DNA of 64,000 nt, taken from positions 248,001 to 312,000 of the forward strand of contig CAVTQZ010000001.1 in NCBI GenBank assembly GCA_963737015.1, read 5' to 3'. The DNA comes from CAVTQZ01 sp963737015 (GTDB taxonomy: Bacteria; Actinomycetota; Acidimicrobiia; Acidimicrobiales; UBA8190). Under the pieces are notes generated by a model. That model was not told the origin of the DNA, did not search any database, and saw only the letters and a program-made list of their open reading frames with translations. The stretch's first letter is position 1; the number at the start of each line of letters is the position of its first letter. Positions 44,451-53,893 of this stretch are shown here, one piece after another. A program made the translations under genes and the position numbers.

Positions 44451-46437
44451 ATGTCAGTGGACTCCCCGCCTCGAGATCACGGCGACGAAGCGGGCACCGA
44501 AGCGGGCCGAACCACCGGGGACGCGCCGGCTGGCGGCGGGCCCGCGCACCCGCTTTCACCTCTTGCTCCGGACGAGATCACCGCCGCCGTGACGCTGGCA
44601 AGGTCCGATGACCGCCTCACCGAGAGGGCGCGCTTCGCATACATCGGGCTCGACGAGCCCTCGAAGGAGGAGTTGAACTCCTTCAGGGCAGGGTCTTCGG
44701 CGGAGCGCCGCGTTCGGCTCCATGTGGTGCCCGGACCGGAGGCGACGCTCTTCGACGTCGTCGTCTCCCTCACCTCGCAAGAAGTCCGTTCCTTCGTCGA
44801 ACGACCGGAGCTGCGGCCAGGTCTGTTGTTCGAGGAATCGTTCAACGCGATCGTGGCTCTCCAAGGGGATCCTGCCTGGCAGGCGGCCATGCGGAAGCGG
44901 GGGATCGAAGACATGGACAGCGTCCAGATCGATCCCTGGCCCGCAGGCGTTTTTGGTGAGCCCCACGAGGAAGCAAGGCGAATCTGCCGCTGCATCGCGT
45001 TTCTTCGCGAGGGCCCGCAGGACAACGGCTATGCGCGGCCGATAGAGGGCGTCCTCGGCTTCGTCGACATGGGCAGGGGAGAGGTCCTCGAGGTGATCGA
45101 CACCGGCGTCGTCCCCATCCCGCCCGGACCGGGTAGCTATTACGCCGAGGATGTCGGCGAGCTTCGGACCGACCTCAAGCCCTTGGAGATCACGCAGCCC
45201 GAAGGTGCGAGCTTCGAGGTAGAGGGGAACCTCGTCCGCTGGCAGAAGTGGTCGTTCAGGGTGGGCATGGACCCCGTCGAAGGTCTCGTGCTGCACCAGG
45301 TGGGATACGACGACGGAGGACGTGTACGCCCGATCATCCACCGCGCATCGGTGAGCGAGATGGTCGTACCGTACGGCGATCCCGGGCCGTTGCACGGCTG
45401 GAAGAACGCGTTCGACGTGGGCGAGTGGGGGCTCGGGCGGATGGTCACGTCATTGAAGCTCGGATGTGACTGCCTCGGGCTCATCCATTACTTCGACGCG
45501 GTCTTCGGCAACGAGCAGGGTCTGCCGTACTCGGTTCCGAATGCAATCTGCATGCACGAAGAGGACTACGGCATCCTTTGGAAGCATCACGACCTGCTCT
45601 CCGGACGCAGCGAGGTCCGAAGGTCGAGAAGGCTTGTCGTTAGCTCCGTCGCAACAGTCGGGAACTACGACTACGGATTCTTCTGGTACTTCTACTTGGA
45701 CGGAACGATCCAGTTGGAGGTGAAGCTCACCGGCATCATGTCGACCATGGCTCTTTCTCCCGGGGAGCAGCCGCAGTTCGCCTCGATCGTCGCACCGCAG
45801 CTTGCGGCACCGTTCCATCAGCATCTCTTCAACGTGAGACTGGACATGGAGGTAGACGGACCCGCCAACTCCGTCTACGAGATGGAAGCGCACCCGGTCT
45901 CCACCGGGCCATCGAACCCATGGGCCAACGCCTTCGAGTCGGTGCCGAGACTCCTGGAGACCGAGACCGAGGCCCGCCGCGACGTCGATCCCTCCCGCAG
46001 CCGAACGTGGAAAGTCGTGAACAACTCTGCCGCGCAACTCGCTCGGTCTCCCGACCGCTTATGCGCTGCACCCCGGCTACACACCCACTCTTCTCGCGGA
46101 TCCGAGCTCGAGCGTCGCACAGAGGGCGGAGTTCGCGAGGCACAACCTGTGGGTCACGCCTTACGACCCCGAGGAACGGCGCGCCGCGGGCGACTGTCCG
46201 AACCAGCACAAGGGCGGGGACGGCTTGCCTCTTTACACGTCGAAGAACCGCTCGATCGTGGACCGGGACATCGTGCTTTGGCACACCTTCGGAGTCACGC
46301 ACATCCCTCGTCCCGAGCAATGGCCCGTCATGCCCGTCGAGTACGCAGGATTCACGCTCGTGCCGGTCGGGTTCTTCGACAGAAATCCGGCCCTCGACGT
46401 TCCGCCCGCTGACTCATCGCATTGCGCGCGGACATGA
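44451..46437 (+). CDS. Copper (TPQ-containing) primary amine oxidase, one-base frameshift near C terminus
   Basis: About 660 residues when corrected. Family markers: VGNYDYGFFWYFYLDGTIQLEVKLTGIM with Tyr in NYDY, the position that becomes topaquinone, plus catalytic Asp region IHYFDAVFGNEQGLPY, HQHLFNVRLDMEVDG (two Cu His) and WHTFGVTHIPRPEQWPVMP (third His). At 46032 an extra G breaks NNSA from RNSLGLPTAYALHPGYTPT, so the long frame ends in nonsense at 46412 while the true C terminus is in another frame to 46437. Likely consensus error. Start GTG/ATG near 44451 gives a disordered N-terminal part. Oxidises primary amines to aldehydes, releasing H2O2 and NH3. Confidence 0.85.
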
Positions 46438-46465
46438 GGCGCCACGACGAAAAGGGGGAGACACG

Positions 46466-47260
46466 ATGACCTACGAGGTCGCCGGACGCAAGGTGCTGGT
46501 CACGGGGGCGTCGTCAGGAATCGGTGCGGGCCTTGCGGAGGCCTTCGCCAAGGCCGGAGCGACGGTAGGGCTCTGCGCCCGCCGGGAGCAACGGCTGAAA
46601 GAGGTACTGGAACGATGCAGGACGCACTCTCCCGATTCGCAGATGTGGGTGACGGATCTCTCAGATCTTGCGGCTGTGGACGCTCTCGCCGCAGAGGTCC
46701 TGAAAGCCTTCGGCCGCATAGACGTCCTCGTCAACAATGCAGGCATACCGAAGCGACGCCACGTATCGAAGCTTGATCCCGAGACGGTCGACGCCGTGAT
46801 GCGCATCAATTACTCGAGTCCGGTGCGTCTCACCCTCGCGCTTCTTCCGCAGATGATCGCCCGCGGCGAGGGACGGATCATCAACGTGTCGTCCGTGGCC
46901 GCCCCGCTGAGCTCGCCGAACGAGGCCGCCTACGACGCATCGAAGGCCGCCCTCGCCTCGTTCTCCGAGGCGATGACGGTCGACCTCTGGGACGACGGCG
47001 TAAGAGGAATGGTCGTTTACCCGGGCGTCGTGGACACGGAGCTGTTCAGTCTTCCGGACAACGAGCCAATGATCGCCCAGGTCGATCCGATAAGCGTCGA
47101 CGAAGCGGTCGGGACGATCATGGAGGCCTTCGTCGCCGACGCGCTTCAGGTGTACGTCCCCACATGGTTCGCCGACCTGGCCACGGGCAAGGCCGCGAAC
47201 GTCGAGGAATTCCTCGCGGGAGCGGCGGAGTTCGTCCGCCAGCAGAAGTCCGGATCCTGA
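46466..47260 (+). CDS. Short-chain dehydrogenase/reductase
   Basis: 264 residues. Cofactor loop GASSGIGAGLAEAFA (TGxxxGxG), NNAG as VNNAGIPKRR, catalytic Ser in VSSVAAPLSS and YDASKAAL (YxxxK). The Arg after beta-2 (LCARREQR) suggests NADP(H) preference. Clear AAAGGGGGAG Shine-Dalgarno before ATG 46466. It follows the amine oxidase by 29 bases, so aldehyde products may be its substrates, but that is context only. Confidence 0.88.
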   Translation: MTYEVAGRKVLVTGASSGIGAGLAEAFAKAGATVGLCARREQRLKEVLERCRTHSPDSQMWVTDLSDLAAVDALAAEVLKAFGRIDVLVNNAGIPKRRHVSKLDPETVDAVMRINYSSPVRLTLALLPQMIARGEGRIINVSSVAAPLSSPNEAAYDASKAALASFSEAMTVDLWDDGVRGMVVYPGVVDTELFSLPDNEPMIAQVDPISVDEAVGTIMEAFVADALQVYVPTWFADLATGKAANVEEFLAGAAEFVRQQKSGS

Positions 47261-47266
47261 ACACTC

Positions 47267-48217
47267 CTACTGCGAGTCGGGAAGGATTCCGAAGGCTCGC
47301 CAGAGGGGCTTCGAAACCCGGGTGATGAGTCCCAGCTCTTCGAGCAGGCGCGTCACCTTGTACAGCGAAGCCACCACCTCGGCTCTGTGGACTGGATTCT
47401 TGTAGTACGCCCGACGCACGACCGAGAGGGGTATCCGGTACTCGACGATCATCTGAGGCGGCACCTGCATCATGGTCCGCGCCATGACTCCGAGAATGAG
47501 GGGAGCACCGATGGCGAGACGCAGCCGCCGACGCGCAGAAAGGGCCGGTACCCGCATCTTCAGGTAGTGGCGTGCAAAAGACAGGTGGCGGGCCTCCTCG
47601 GTGACGTGGATCCGCATGATCCTCTCGAGAAGCGGATGGAGATCGTTCTCGCTGCGCAAGGCCTTACGCTGGACGTGGTCGATCGGATCCTCACCACCGA
47701 GGACGAAGACGAAGAAGAGCTCGGGAAACCTGCGGGCGAGCTTCACGACACGGCGCGCGGCGATGCGCCCGATCTTTGGAAGACCTCCCACCTCGAGTCC
47801 GCTGCGATTGACGAACTCCTGGAACATGAGCGAGTGGTGGGCTTCCTCGATGACCTCGTGGTACGCATATCTGAACTCCGGCGAGCGGTTCGGCAGCTCC
47901 GAGGCCCACTCGAGCAGTCCGCGCTTCAAGACGCTCTCGAACTGAAGGCCCGCCTTCATCGCCATCGCGATTTCCTGGAGCCCGATGCGCGCTCGTACTT
48001 CCTGGGGAAGGTTGCGGTACCAGTCGCTCGCCCCGAGCGGATCGTCCTGGCCGAGCTCCCAGCGAGGATCGGCGGGGTCGATACCGAATCCGGGCTCGTC
48101 CCAGGGGACGTCCTTGTACGCCTCGAAATGACGGTCTACCGACTGACGGTTGAGCCGCGCAAGGAGAGACCCCCAACTACCCGATCGTTCCTCGCCGGCC
48201 AAAGTGGTCTCGCTCAT
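47267..48217 (-). CDS. AurF-like diiron oxygenase family protein
   Basis: About 316 residues. Di-iron ligands appear as two EExxH motifs: EVIEEAHHSLMFQEF (about residue 130) and HVTEEARHLSFARHY (about 215), the pattern of p-aminobenzoate N-oxygenase AurF relatives. Region LQEIAMAMKAGLQFESVLKRGLLEWA supplies the first Glu ligand. Start taken at ATG 48217 because GGAGGCGGCG lies directly upstream; an in-frame ATG six codons earlier (48235) has no such signal. Substrate unknown: these proteins oxidise aryl amines or related groups, or act as oxidative fatty/lipid modifying enzymes. Confidence 0.78.
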   Translation of the reverse strand: MSETTLAGEERSGSWGSLLARLNRQSVDRHFEAYKDVPWDEPGFGIDPADPRWELGQDDPLGASDWYRNLPQEVRARIGLQEIAMAMKAGLQFESVLKRGLLEWASELPNRSPEFRYAYHEVIEEAHHSLMFQEFVNRSGLEVGGLPKIGRIAARRVVKLARRFPELFFVFVLGGEDPIDHVQRKALRSENDLHPLLERIMRIHVTEEARHLSFARHYLKMRVPALSARRRLRLAIGAPLILGVMARTMMQVPPQMIVEYRIPLSVVRRAYYKNPVHRAEVVASLYKVTRLLEELGLITRVSKPLWRAFGILPDSQ

Positions 48218-48301
48218 CGCCGCCTCCAAAGCCAATCCGCCGGCCCCCGGGTCGCAAGGCTATCGATCGGGGCTGGCCCCGGCACTCCGCTGCAGGCGAG
48301 G

Positions 48302-49891
48302 TCACACCGTCTCGGCGACGACGACCTCCGACACCGCAGGTGTCAAGGAGATGGATGCGCTTTCTTCTTCGGGCTGCGCGGGTTGCGACGGCGGCTGCGC
48401 CGGCAGGAACCTCGCGGCCATGAGAGTTCCTGCCGCAGCTACACCACCGGCGACGAGACAACCCACGCTGAAGCCGTGAAGAAAGGCTTGCGAAGCCGCT
48501 TGGTGCACGACGCCTCCCAACGCCGGGTGCCCGAGAGCCGACAGGCGGTTGGACACGATCAACGCCGCCCCCACCGACTGGTGCGCGGCGTGTGAGAGAG
48601 CCGCGGGAAAGTCCGCGGGAAGCTCGTCCGACAGCCGGCTTCCGTAGAGCGATGCGTACACGCTGCCGATCACCGCGACGCCGAGGGTGCCGCCGAGAAG
48701 ACGTGTGGCGTCGTTGACCGCCGAACCGACGCCGGCCTTGTGGCGGGAGACAGCACCCATGATCGACTCCGTGGCAGGTGCAGAGGTGAAGCCCATTCCG
48801 AGGCCGTAGAGCACCATCTGCGCTGCAATGGTCCCGTAACCGGTGTGTGCCGTGAGAACAATGGCCACCCATCCGTAGAACCCGGCAACAGCCAGCAAGC
48901 CGGCGCTCACGATGAGTTTCGTGCCGGCACGTACCGCGAGGCGCGTGCCGAGCACGGAACCGACCGCCACGGAGGTTGCGACGGGCAGGAGGTGGACGCC
49001 GGTGGAGAGGGGTCCGAAACCCTGGATGAACTGGAAGTACTGCGTCATCAAGAAGATGAAGCCGAACAGCGAGAAGAAGGCCACCGTCACCGAACCACTT
49101 GCGGCCGTGAACCGCATGTTGCGGAAGAGGCCGACGTCGAGCATGGGTGAGGCGATCGAGCGTTCCGAGAGGACGAACCCCACGAACAGAGCTGCTGAGA
49201 GCGCGAACCCCACGAGGCTCCTCGCGCTCGACCACCCGTAGTCCGGGGCCTCGATGATCGAGTACACGAGAACCCCCATTGCCGCGGTCGATAGCGCGAA
49301 GCCCCTCAGGTCCAAGCGGGGCGAGAACGGGTCCTTGGACGTCGGGACGCTCAGGACCACGAAAAGGGCGCCGACCGCCGCCACCGGCACCATGAAGTAG
49401 AAGATGCTGCTCCACGAGAAGTGCTCGAGGAGCCAGCCACCGACGATTGGCCCGAGTGCGACGGCAGCCCCGGCGCTCGCGCCCCACAGGCCGATCGCCT
49501 GTGCCCGCTCCCGGCGCTCCGTGAAGACGTTCGCGATGAGCGAAAGAGTCGCCGGGAAGATCATCGCGGCGCCCAGACCCATTACGGCGCGCGCCGCGAT
49601 CAGCTGCGCGGGCGAAGTCGTCAACGCTCCGGCGAGACTCGCCGCTCCGAACACGCCGAGTCCCGCGAGCAGCATCCCCTTGCGGCCGAATCGATCGGAC
49701 AGGCTCCCGAACGTCAGGAGCAAAGCGGCGAAGACCAGGTTGTAAGCGTCGACCACCCACTGGAGCTGGGTCGTCGACGCGTGGAGCTCCCGCACGAGAG
49801 TCGGAAGCGCCACGTTCACGATCGTGGTGTCGAGATTGATGGCGAAGGACGCCAGCAGGAGCGAGACGAGGACGAGGGTCTTCGAGCGCAT
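48302..49891 (-). CDS. MFS drug exporter, EmrB/QacA (DHA2) type
   Basis: 529 residues with about 14 transmembrane segments. FAINLDTTIVNVALPTLVREL is motif D1 of the DHA2 family, GSLSDRFGRKGMLLAGLGVF is motif A, RAVMGLGAAMIFPATLSLIANVF motif B, and GLWGASAGAAVALGPIVGGWLLEHFSW motif C. C-terminal cytoplasmic tail is Gln/Pro rich. Proton-driven export of hydrophobic compounds is expected. Divergent from the HxlR regulator at 49973 (82 bases), which very likely controls it. Confidence 0.93.
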   Translation of the reverse strand: MRSKTLVLVSLLLASFAINLDTTIVNVALPTLVRELHASTTQLQWVVDAYNLVFAALLLTFGSLSDRFGRKGMLLAGLGVFGAASLAGALTTSPAQLIAARAVMGLGAAMIFPATLSLIANVFTERRERAQAIGLWGASAGAAVALGPIVGGWLLEHFSWSSIFYFMVPVAAVGALFVVLSVPTSKDPFSPRLDLRGFALSTAAMGVLVYSIIEAPDYGWSSARSLVGFALSAALFVGFVLSERSIASPMLDVGLFRNMRFTAASGSVTVAFFSLFGFIFLMTQYFQFIQGFGPLSTGVHLLPVATSVAVGSVLGTRLAVRAGTKLIVSAGLLAVAGFYGWVAIVLTAHTGYGTIAAQMVLYGLGMGFTSAPATESIMGAVSRHKAGVGSAVNDATRLLGGTLGVAVIGSVYASLYGSRLSDELPADFPAALSHAAHQSVGAALIVSNRLSALGHPALGGVVHQAASQAFLHGFSVGCLVAGGVAAAGTLMAARFLPAQPPSQPAQPEEESASISLTPAVSEVVVAETV

Positions 49892-49911
49892 AACGATGGT
49901 CTAATCCGCTG

Positions 49912-49929
49912 GACTTGAAAAAGTCAAGT
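49912..49929. promoter_or_regulatory. Dyad in the MFS-HxlR intergenic region, candidate operator
   Basis: GACTT-gaaa-AAGTC is a perfect 5-bp dyad and overlaps ACTTG-aaaaagt-CAAGT, in an AT-rich 50-base window between the two divergent start codons. HxlR-type repressors bind such short dyads, so this is a good candidate site. Confidence 0.55.
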
Positions 49930-49972
49930 AAAAACTATTGAAACTCACGTGGCCGACCTCTAGGCTGCGTTC

Positions 49973-50620
49973 ATGCGCTCTTACGGGCAGTACTGCTCGG
50001 TCGCCAAGGCCCTGGACGTCATAGGGGACCGCTGGACGCTTCTCATCGTCCGTGAGCTCCTGATGCAGGGCGAGTGCCGCTACACCGACCTGCTCCACGG
50101 CCTGCCCGGTATCGCCACGAACCTCCTGACAGAGCGACTCCGTGACCTCGAATCGGCGGGGATCGTGACCAGGGAGCTCGCCCCTCCTCCCGTTGCGGCC
50201 ACCGTCTACCGCCTCAGCGATGCGGGACACGAGCTCGAACCGGTGCTCCGCTCGCTCGGGCGGTGGGGCGCCCGTTTCATGGAGGGTGCGGCTCGGGGTG
50301 ACGAGTTCCGAAGCCACTGGCTGGCGTTCCCCGTTAGCGAGTTCCTCGAGGACCGCGAACCGCAGGGACCTCCCCTCAGCATCGAGGTGCGGGCCGGGGA
50401 CCGTCCCGCTGTCATCGAAGCTGCAGACGGCCGCGTCACCACCAGGATCGGAGAGTGCGCAGCTCCCGATCTGGTGCTGGAGGGGGACGCGCAGCTCGTG
50501 CTCGGCACGCTCATAGGGGACTTGAGCGTCTCGGACGCCAGACGGCTCGGGCTCCGTACGGAAGGACGTGTCGGCGCGCTACGCCGCCTGCGGTCCTCGT
50601 GGCGGCAAAGCCGCCGCTAA
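49973..50620 (+). CDS. HxlR-family winged-helix regulator with C-terminal SCP2-like extension
   Basis: 215 residues. CSVAKALDVIGDRWTLLIVRELLMQGECRYTDLLHGLPGIATNLLTERLRDLESAGIVTREL is the HxlR winged-helix (DRWTLLIxxEL), residues about 6-95. The second half (PLSIEVRAGDRPAVIEAADGRVTTRIGECAAPDLVLEGDAQLVLGTLIGDLS) resembles sterol carrier/SCP2-like or ligand-binding folds often fused to HxlR in actinobacteria, so it may sense a hydrophobic ligand. Divergent to an MFS exporter. Stop overlaps the stop of the opposite gene by 4 bases. Confidence 0.88.
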   Translation: MRSYGQYCSVAKALDVIGDRWTLLIVRELLMQGECRYTDLLHGLPGIATNLLTERLRDLESAGIVTRELAPPPVAATVYRLSDAGHELEPVLRSLGRWGARFMEGAARGDEFRSHWLAFPVSEFLEDREPQGPPLSIEVRAGDRPAVIEAADGRVTTRIGECAAPDLVLEGDAQLVLGTLIGDLSVSDARRLGLRTEGRVGALRRLRSSWRQSRR

Positions 50621-52065
50621 CTCGAGGCATTCGTGAGACCGGAACCGTGTAACGAGATCGGGCGGACGAGCTCACCCGCAGTGCTGCGAACCCACCACGC
50701 ACCACTCGTGCGCCGCTCCTGGGCGTCGCTGAACCTGTAACGGTAAAGACGCGCCCGCACGTATGTGGGTCGCGCCTCTCCGAACGGTGCCGAGCGAAGG
50801 AGCCGTAGTGTCGCCGGATCCGATTGGAGCAGCTTCGAGAGAAAAGGAAGCAGCCATCCATCCGCGTACACGGGCGAGATCCCGACGAACCACATGAGCC
50901 AGTCGAGCCTCAGGTGGTACGGCGCGAACTGGCGAGGCTGCCGCTTCGGGTCGCCGGGCTTTCCCTTGAACTCGTACTCCTTCCACTTCGCCCCGGGTCC
51001 CGGTGCCGCGTCCGTGGTGGCCTCTATCACCACCTCCTGGCGGACCCGGGTCACGTGTCCGAAGGCCCCGTAGGTGTTCACGAGGTGGAGAGGGTTGAAG
51101 CTCGCGTTCATTCGCTGGCGCCCCGACATGAGGTTGCGCAACGGCCAGTAGCTCATGAGCACGACCAGTGCCGTCAGCGCGATCACGAGACCGATGTGCC
51201 ATTCGGGTGCGGCCAGGTGAGCCGGAGGACCGATCCTGAGCACGGAGTGGAGCAGGCCCTCGTCCACGACCGACAGTCCGATCACGATCGTGAGCAGGTT
51301 GAGCCACGAGAAGTTCCCGCTCATCATCAACCAGGCTTGTGTCACGACGATGAACAGGGCGGCGGCGCTCGCGGCCGGTTGAGGGGCGAACAATCCGAAG
51401 ACCACCACCAGCTGGGTGAAGTGGTTCGCCAGAACCTCGACGCGATGCAACGCGGGACGCAGATGATGGAAACGCCAACTCAGAGGGTTCGGCATCGGCT
51501 GGGTTTCGTGGTGATAGTAGAGACAGGTGAGGTCGCGCCAACAGCGGTCTCCGCGCAGTTTGATGAGCCCGGCCCCGAACTCGAGACGGAACAACAGCCA
51601 ACGCAGGAGCCACATGACGAGACGGGGAGGATCGAGTCCCGCCGGTCCTAGGAAGATGGCCAGGAACCCCGCCTCCAGGAGTAGCGACTCCCAGCCGAAG
51701 CTGTACCAGACCTGACCCACGTTCACTATCGAGAGGTACAGGGCCCACAGAGCGAGCCAGACGAGCATCCAGCCCCACACAGGTGCACGGTCGACGAGCC
51801 CGACGATCGCCAGGCACGAACCGAGCGCCCCGGCCCAACAACAGCCTGCAAAGAAGCGGTCGGAGTAGTGCAGGTGAAAGAGGCTCGGGGATCTGACGAA
51901 CGAGGTCCTAGCCACGAACCGCCCCACGGGCAGGATTCCGCTTTCCCCCATCAGCGGGCGGAATTGGTTCGCAGCGACCACGAACGCGATGAGGTAGACG
52001 ACCGCCATGCCCCGGGTGAAGACGAGCCTGCCGAGCCAATCATCCGGAGCTGAGAACCAACTCAC
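50617..52065 (-). CDS. Lipase maturation factor (LMF1)-like membrane protein
   Basis: 482 residues with about nine hydrophobic segments. FTRGMAVVYLIAFVVAANQFRPLMGESGILPV is the LMF1 N-terminal signature; QVWYSFGWESLLLEAGFLAIFLGP, FRLEFGAGLIKLRGDRCWRDLTCLYYHHETQPMPNPLSWRFHHLP-type segment and AFGHVTRVRQEVVIEATTD match too. Bacterial homologs are of unknown function, though the animal protein helps fold lipases in the ER. Starts GTG 52065, overlapping the stop of the Lgt-like gene by three bases, so the two are coupled. Convergent, 4-base overlap with the HxlR gene at its end. Confidence 0.82.
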   Translation of the reverse strand: MSWFSAPDDWLGRLVFTRGMAVVYLIAFVVAANQFRPLMGESGILPVGRFVARTSFVRSPSLFHLHYSDRFFAGCCWAGALGSCLAIVGLVDRAPVWGWMLVWLALWALYLSIVNVGQVWYSFGWESLLLEAGFLAIFLGPAGLDPPRLVMWLLRWLLFRLEFGAGLIKLRGDRCWRDLTCLYYHHETQPMPNPLSWRFHHLRPALHRVEVLANHFTQLVVVFGLFAPQPAASAAALFIVVTQAWLMMSGNFSWLNLLTIVIGLSVVDEGLLHSVLRIGPPAHLAAPEWHIGLVIALTALVVLMSYWPLRNLMSGRQRMNASFNPLHLVNTYGAFGHVTRVRQEVVIEATTDAAPGPGAKWKEYEFKGKPGDPKRQPRQFAPYHLRLDWLMWFVGISPVYADGWLLPFLSKLLQSDPATLRLLRSAPFGEARPTYVRARLYRYRFSDAQERRTSGAWWVRSTAGELVRPISLHGSGLTNASS

Positions 52066-52985
52066 TCGGGTTCGGAGCTCACCCCGACCGTCTCGTCGTC
52101 TTTTCGCTCGTCGTCTTTTCGCTCGTCGTCTTTTCGCTCGGCGTATTCGTTTCCGGCCGCTTCGTGATCCCTGACGGGGTGGTCCGGCTCGTACGCGTAA
52201 GCCGGCTCCGTCGCGCCGGCCACTGCGAACCGGCTTCTGTTGCGCCAGAGATATGCCATCGTCGCGATCCCGGCTGCGAACAGGCACAGGCCTGCGATCT
52301 CCACCGCCAGCGATCCCTGAGGCGAGCTCGTGCGCAGGAATACGAACTCCTCGTAGAAGCGCCCGAGGCCCCAGAGGCCGGCGGTCGCTGCGAGCACGAA
52401 ACCGGAGGGCCGGTCGCGCAGACGGCGCTCTATGAGAATGAGTATCCCGAAGATGATGAAGCTGTCGATCGCCTGGATGATCGGGACGGGGACGCGTTTC
52501 CCGGCTTGTCCCGCGTAGTACATGCCGTACCACGCGGTGGTCCGTGCCCCGCCTCCGTCCACCATGAGCTGAGGTCCGAGCAACCGGCCGATTCCCCATG
52601 AAGCCATGAGCACGGGCGACACGAGGTCGAGAGCCCGGACGACCCCGAGCTGCGGGCAGGCCCGTCGGGCGAGCAGGACCCCGGTCGGGATCCCGAGCAG
52701 AAGGCCGCCGAAGGAGGAAAGCCCCCCGTGCCAGACGGCGAGGATCTCAGCGGGGTGCGACCCGTAGTAAGAGGTGTCCGAGAGCACGTGCACTGCCCGG
52801 GCGCCCACGATCGCGGCGATGACCACCCATATGAAGACACCGGTGAGCCACCGCGTCGGGTACCCGTTCTGGCGAAGTCGCGACTCGAAGTAGCGGTAGG
52901 CGAACCAGAAGGTGACAGCCAGGCCGATCCCGTAGGTGTGGACCAGCAGAGGCCCGATGTGGAACGAGACGGGAATCGGTTTCAC
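52062..52985 (-). CDS. Prolipoprotein diacylglyceryl transferase-like protein, divergent
   Basis: 307 residues, seven helices. Family features: VHTYGIGLAVTFWFAYRYF (Tyr and Gly of the first motif), AVWHGGLSSFGGLLLGIPTG (catalytic His in HGGLSS), GLGRFYEEF (Arg and Glu near the end). However the hallmark GRxGNFxNxExxG is here WGIGRLLGPQLMVDGG: Arg kept but the usual Asn and Glu lost. So it is either a diverged Lgt or a relative with another acceptor. C-terminal tail is charged with an exact 15-base triple repeat encoding ERKDD. The coupled LMF-like gene follows. Start ATG 52985. Confidence 0.78.
   Translation of the reverse strand: MKPIPVSFHIGPLLVHTYGIGLAVTFWFAYRYFESRLRQNGYPTRWLTGVFIWVVIAAIVGARAVHVLSDTSYYGSHPAEILAVWHGGLSSFGGLLLGIPTGVLLARRACPQLGVVRALDLVSPVLMASWGIGRLLGPQLMVDGGGARTTAWYGMYYAGQAGKRVPVPIIQAIDSFIIFGILILIERRLRDRPSGFVLAATAGLWGLGRFYEEFVFLRTSSPQGSLAVEIAGLCLFAAGIATMAYLWRNRSRFAVAGATEPAYAYEPDHPVRDHEAAGNEYAERKDDERKDDERKDDETVGVSSEPE
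52093..52137. repeat. Tandem 15-bp repeat (three copies) in the Lgt-like gene
   Basis: TCGTCGTCTTTTCGC repeated three times exactly, then a partial copy. In the minus frame it encodes repeated ERKDD in the cytoplasmic tail. In-frame units could vary in number by slippage. Confidence 0.9.
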
Positions 52986-53076
52986 GCGGCGTCAAGGCTA
53001 CCGCCGGTCCCGGATCGGCGGGCGGCGAGTCACCGCACCTAACCTGCGGGGGGGCTCGAGAAGGCGAGGTGTCTCG

Positions 53077-53886
53077 ATGGGTCGTCTGGACGGGAAGGTC
53101 GCTGTCGTGACGGGTGGTGCATCGGGCATCGGTCTCGAAACGGCGCGACTCATGACCCACGAGGGGGCGCGCGTGGTGGTCGTCGACATCGACGGCGCCG
53201 GCGCGAAGCGAGCCGCCGACGAGTTGGACGGCGTCGCCGTAGAAGCCGATGTGGGCGATCCGGCGCAGTGGGAGCAGGTCGCGGAAGCTGCCAAGAGGAC
53301 CGGAGGAGCTCGAGTCGCGTACCTCAACGCGGGCGTCACGACCGGGCAGGAGGATCTTTCGGCGGTCGACGATCGCTCCTACCGGAGGATCATGGCGGTG
53401 AACGTCGACGGGGCTGTCTTCGGCATTCGCGCGCTCCTGCCGCAGATCGTCGAGAACGGCGGAGGAGCCCTGGCGGTGACCTCGTCGCTGGCAGGTCTGA
53501 TCGCGTTCCCCGCCGATCCGCTCTACACGATGACGAAGCATGCACTGGTCGGGCTCGTGCGCGCCCTGGCCCCGCGACTCGAAGCGCAACACGTCACGAT
53601 CAACGCGATCTGTCCGGGCCTCGTCGACACCCCGCTCATCGACGGCGAGGTGCGAGACGCGATCCTCGGCACGGGTTTTCCGCTCATAGCTCCTCAGTTC
53701 GTGGCCGAGGCGGTGCTCGAGGCGCTGACCGGGGATGCATCGGGTCAGGCGATCGTCGTGCAGGCCGGCAGGGAGCCTGTGGCCTACCGCTTCGGACGGG
53801 CCCCCGGGCCGCGTATCGAAGGGGCGGAGGGAAAGGTCCCGCCGGGTTGGCTGGCCGACCAGGGTCAGCAACCGCGAGGCGAGTAG
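53077..53886 (+). CDS. Short-chain dehydrogenase/reductase (NAD-type)
   Basis: 269 residues. GGASGIGLETARLMTHEGARVVVVDIDGAG: GxxxGxG with an acidic residue after beta-2 (VVDID), which favours NAD. Catalytic Ser in VTSSLAGLIAFP and YTMTKHAL (YxxxK). NAGVTTGQED is the NAG strand. ATG 53077 follows GAAGGCGAGG. The tail after QAGREPVAYRFGRAP is variable. Substrate unknown; possibly a hydroxyacyl or alcohol dehydrogenase. Convergent with the second NlpC gene. Confidence 0.87.
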   Translation: MGRLDGKVAVVTGGASGIGLETARLMTHEGARVVVVDIDGAGAKRAADELDGVAVEADVGDPAQWEQVAEAAKRTGGARVAYLNAGVTTGQEDLSAVDDRSYRRIMAVNVDGAVFGIRALLPQIVENGGGALAVTSSLAGLIAFPADPLYTMTKHALVGLVRALAPRLEAQHVTINAICPGLVDTPLIDGEVRDAILGTGFPLIAPQFVAEAVLEALTGDASGQAIVVQAGREPVAYRFGRAPGPRIEGAEGKVPPGWLADQGQQPRGE

Positions 53887-53893
53887 ACCGGTC

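Noticed and set aside
50617..52599. 660-codon frame for the LMF-like protein
   Set aside because: Upstream part is opposite in sense to nothing, but is in another frame of the Lgt-like gene; GTG 52065 with its stop overlap is the natural start.
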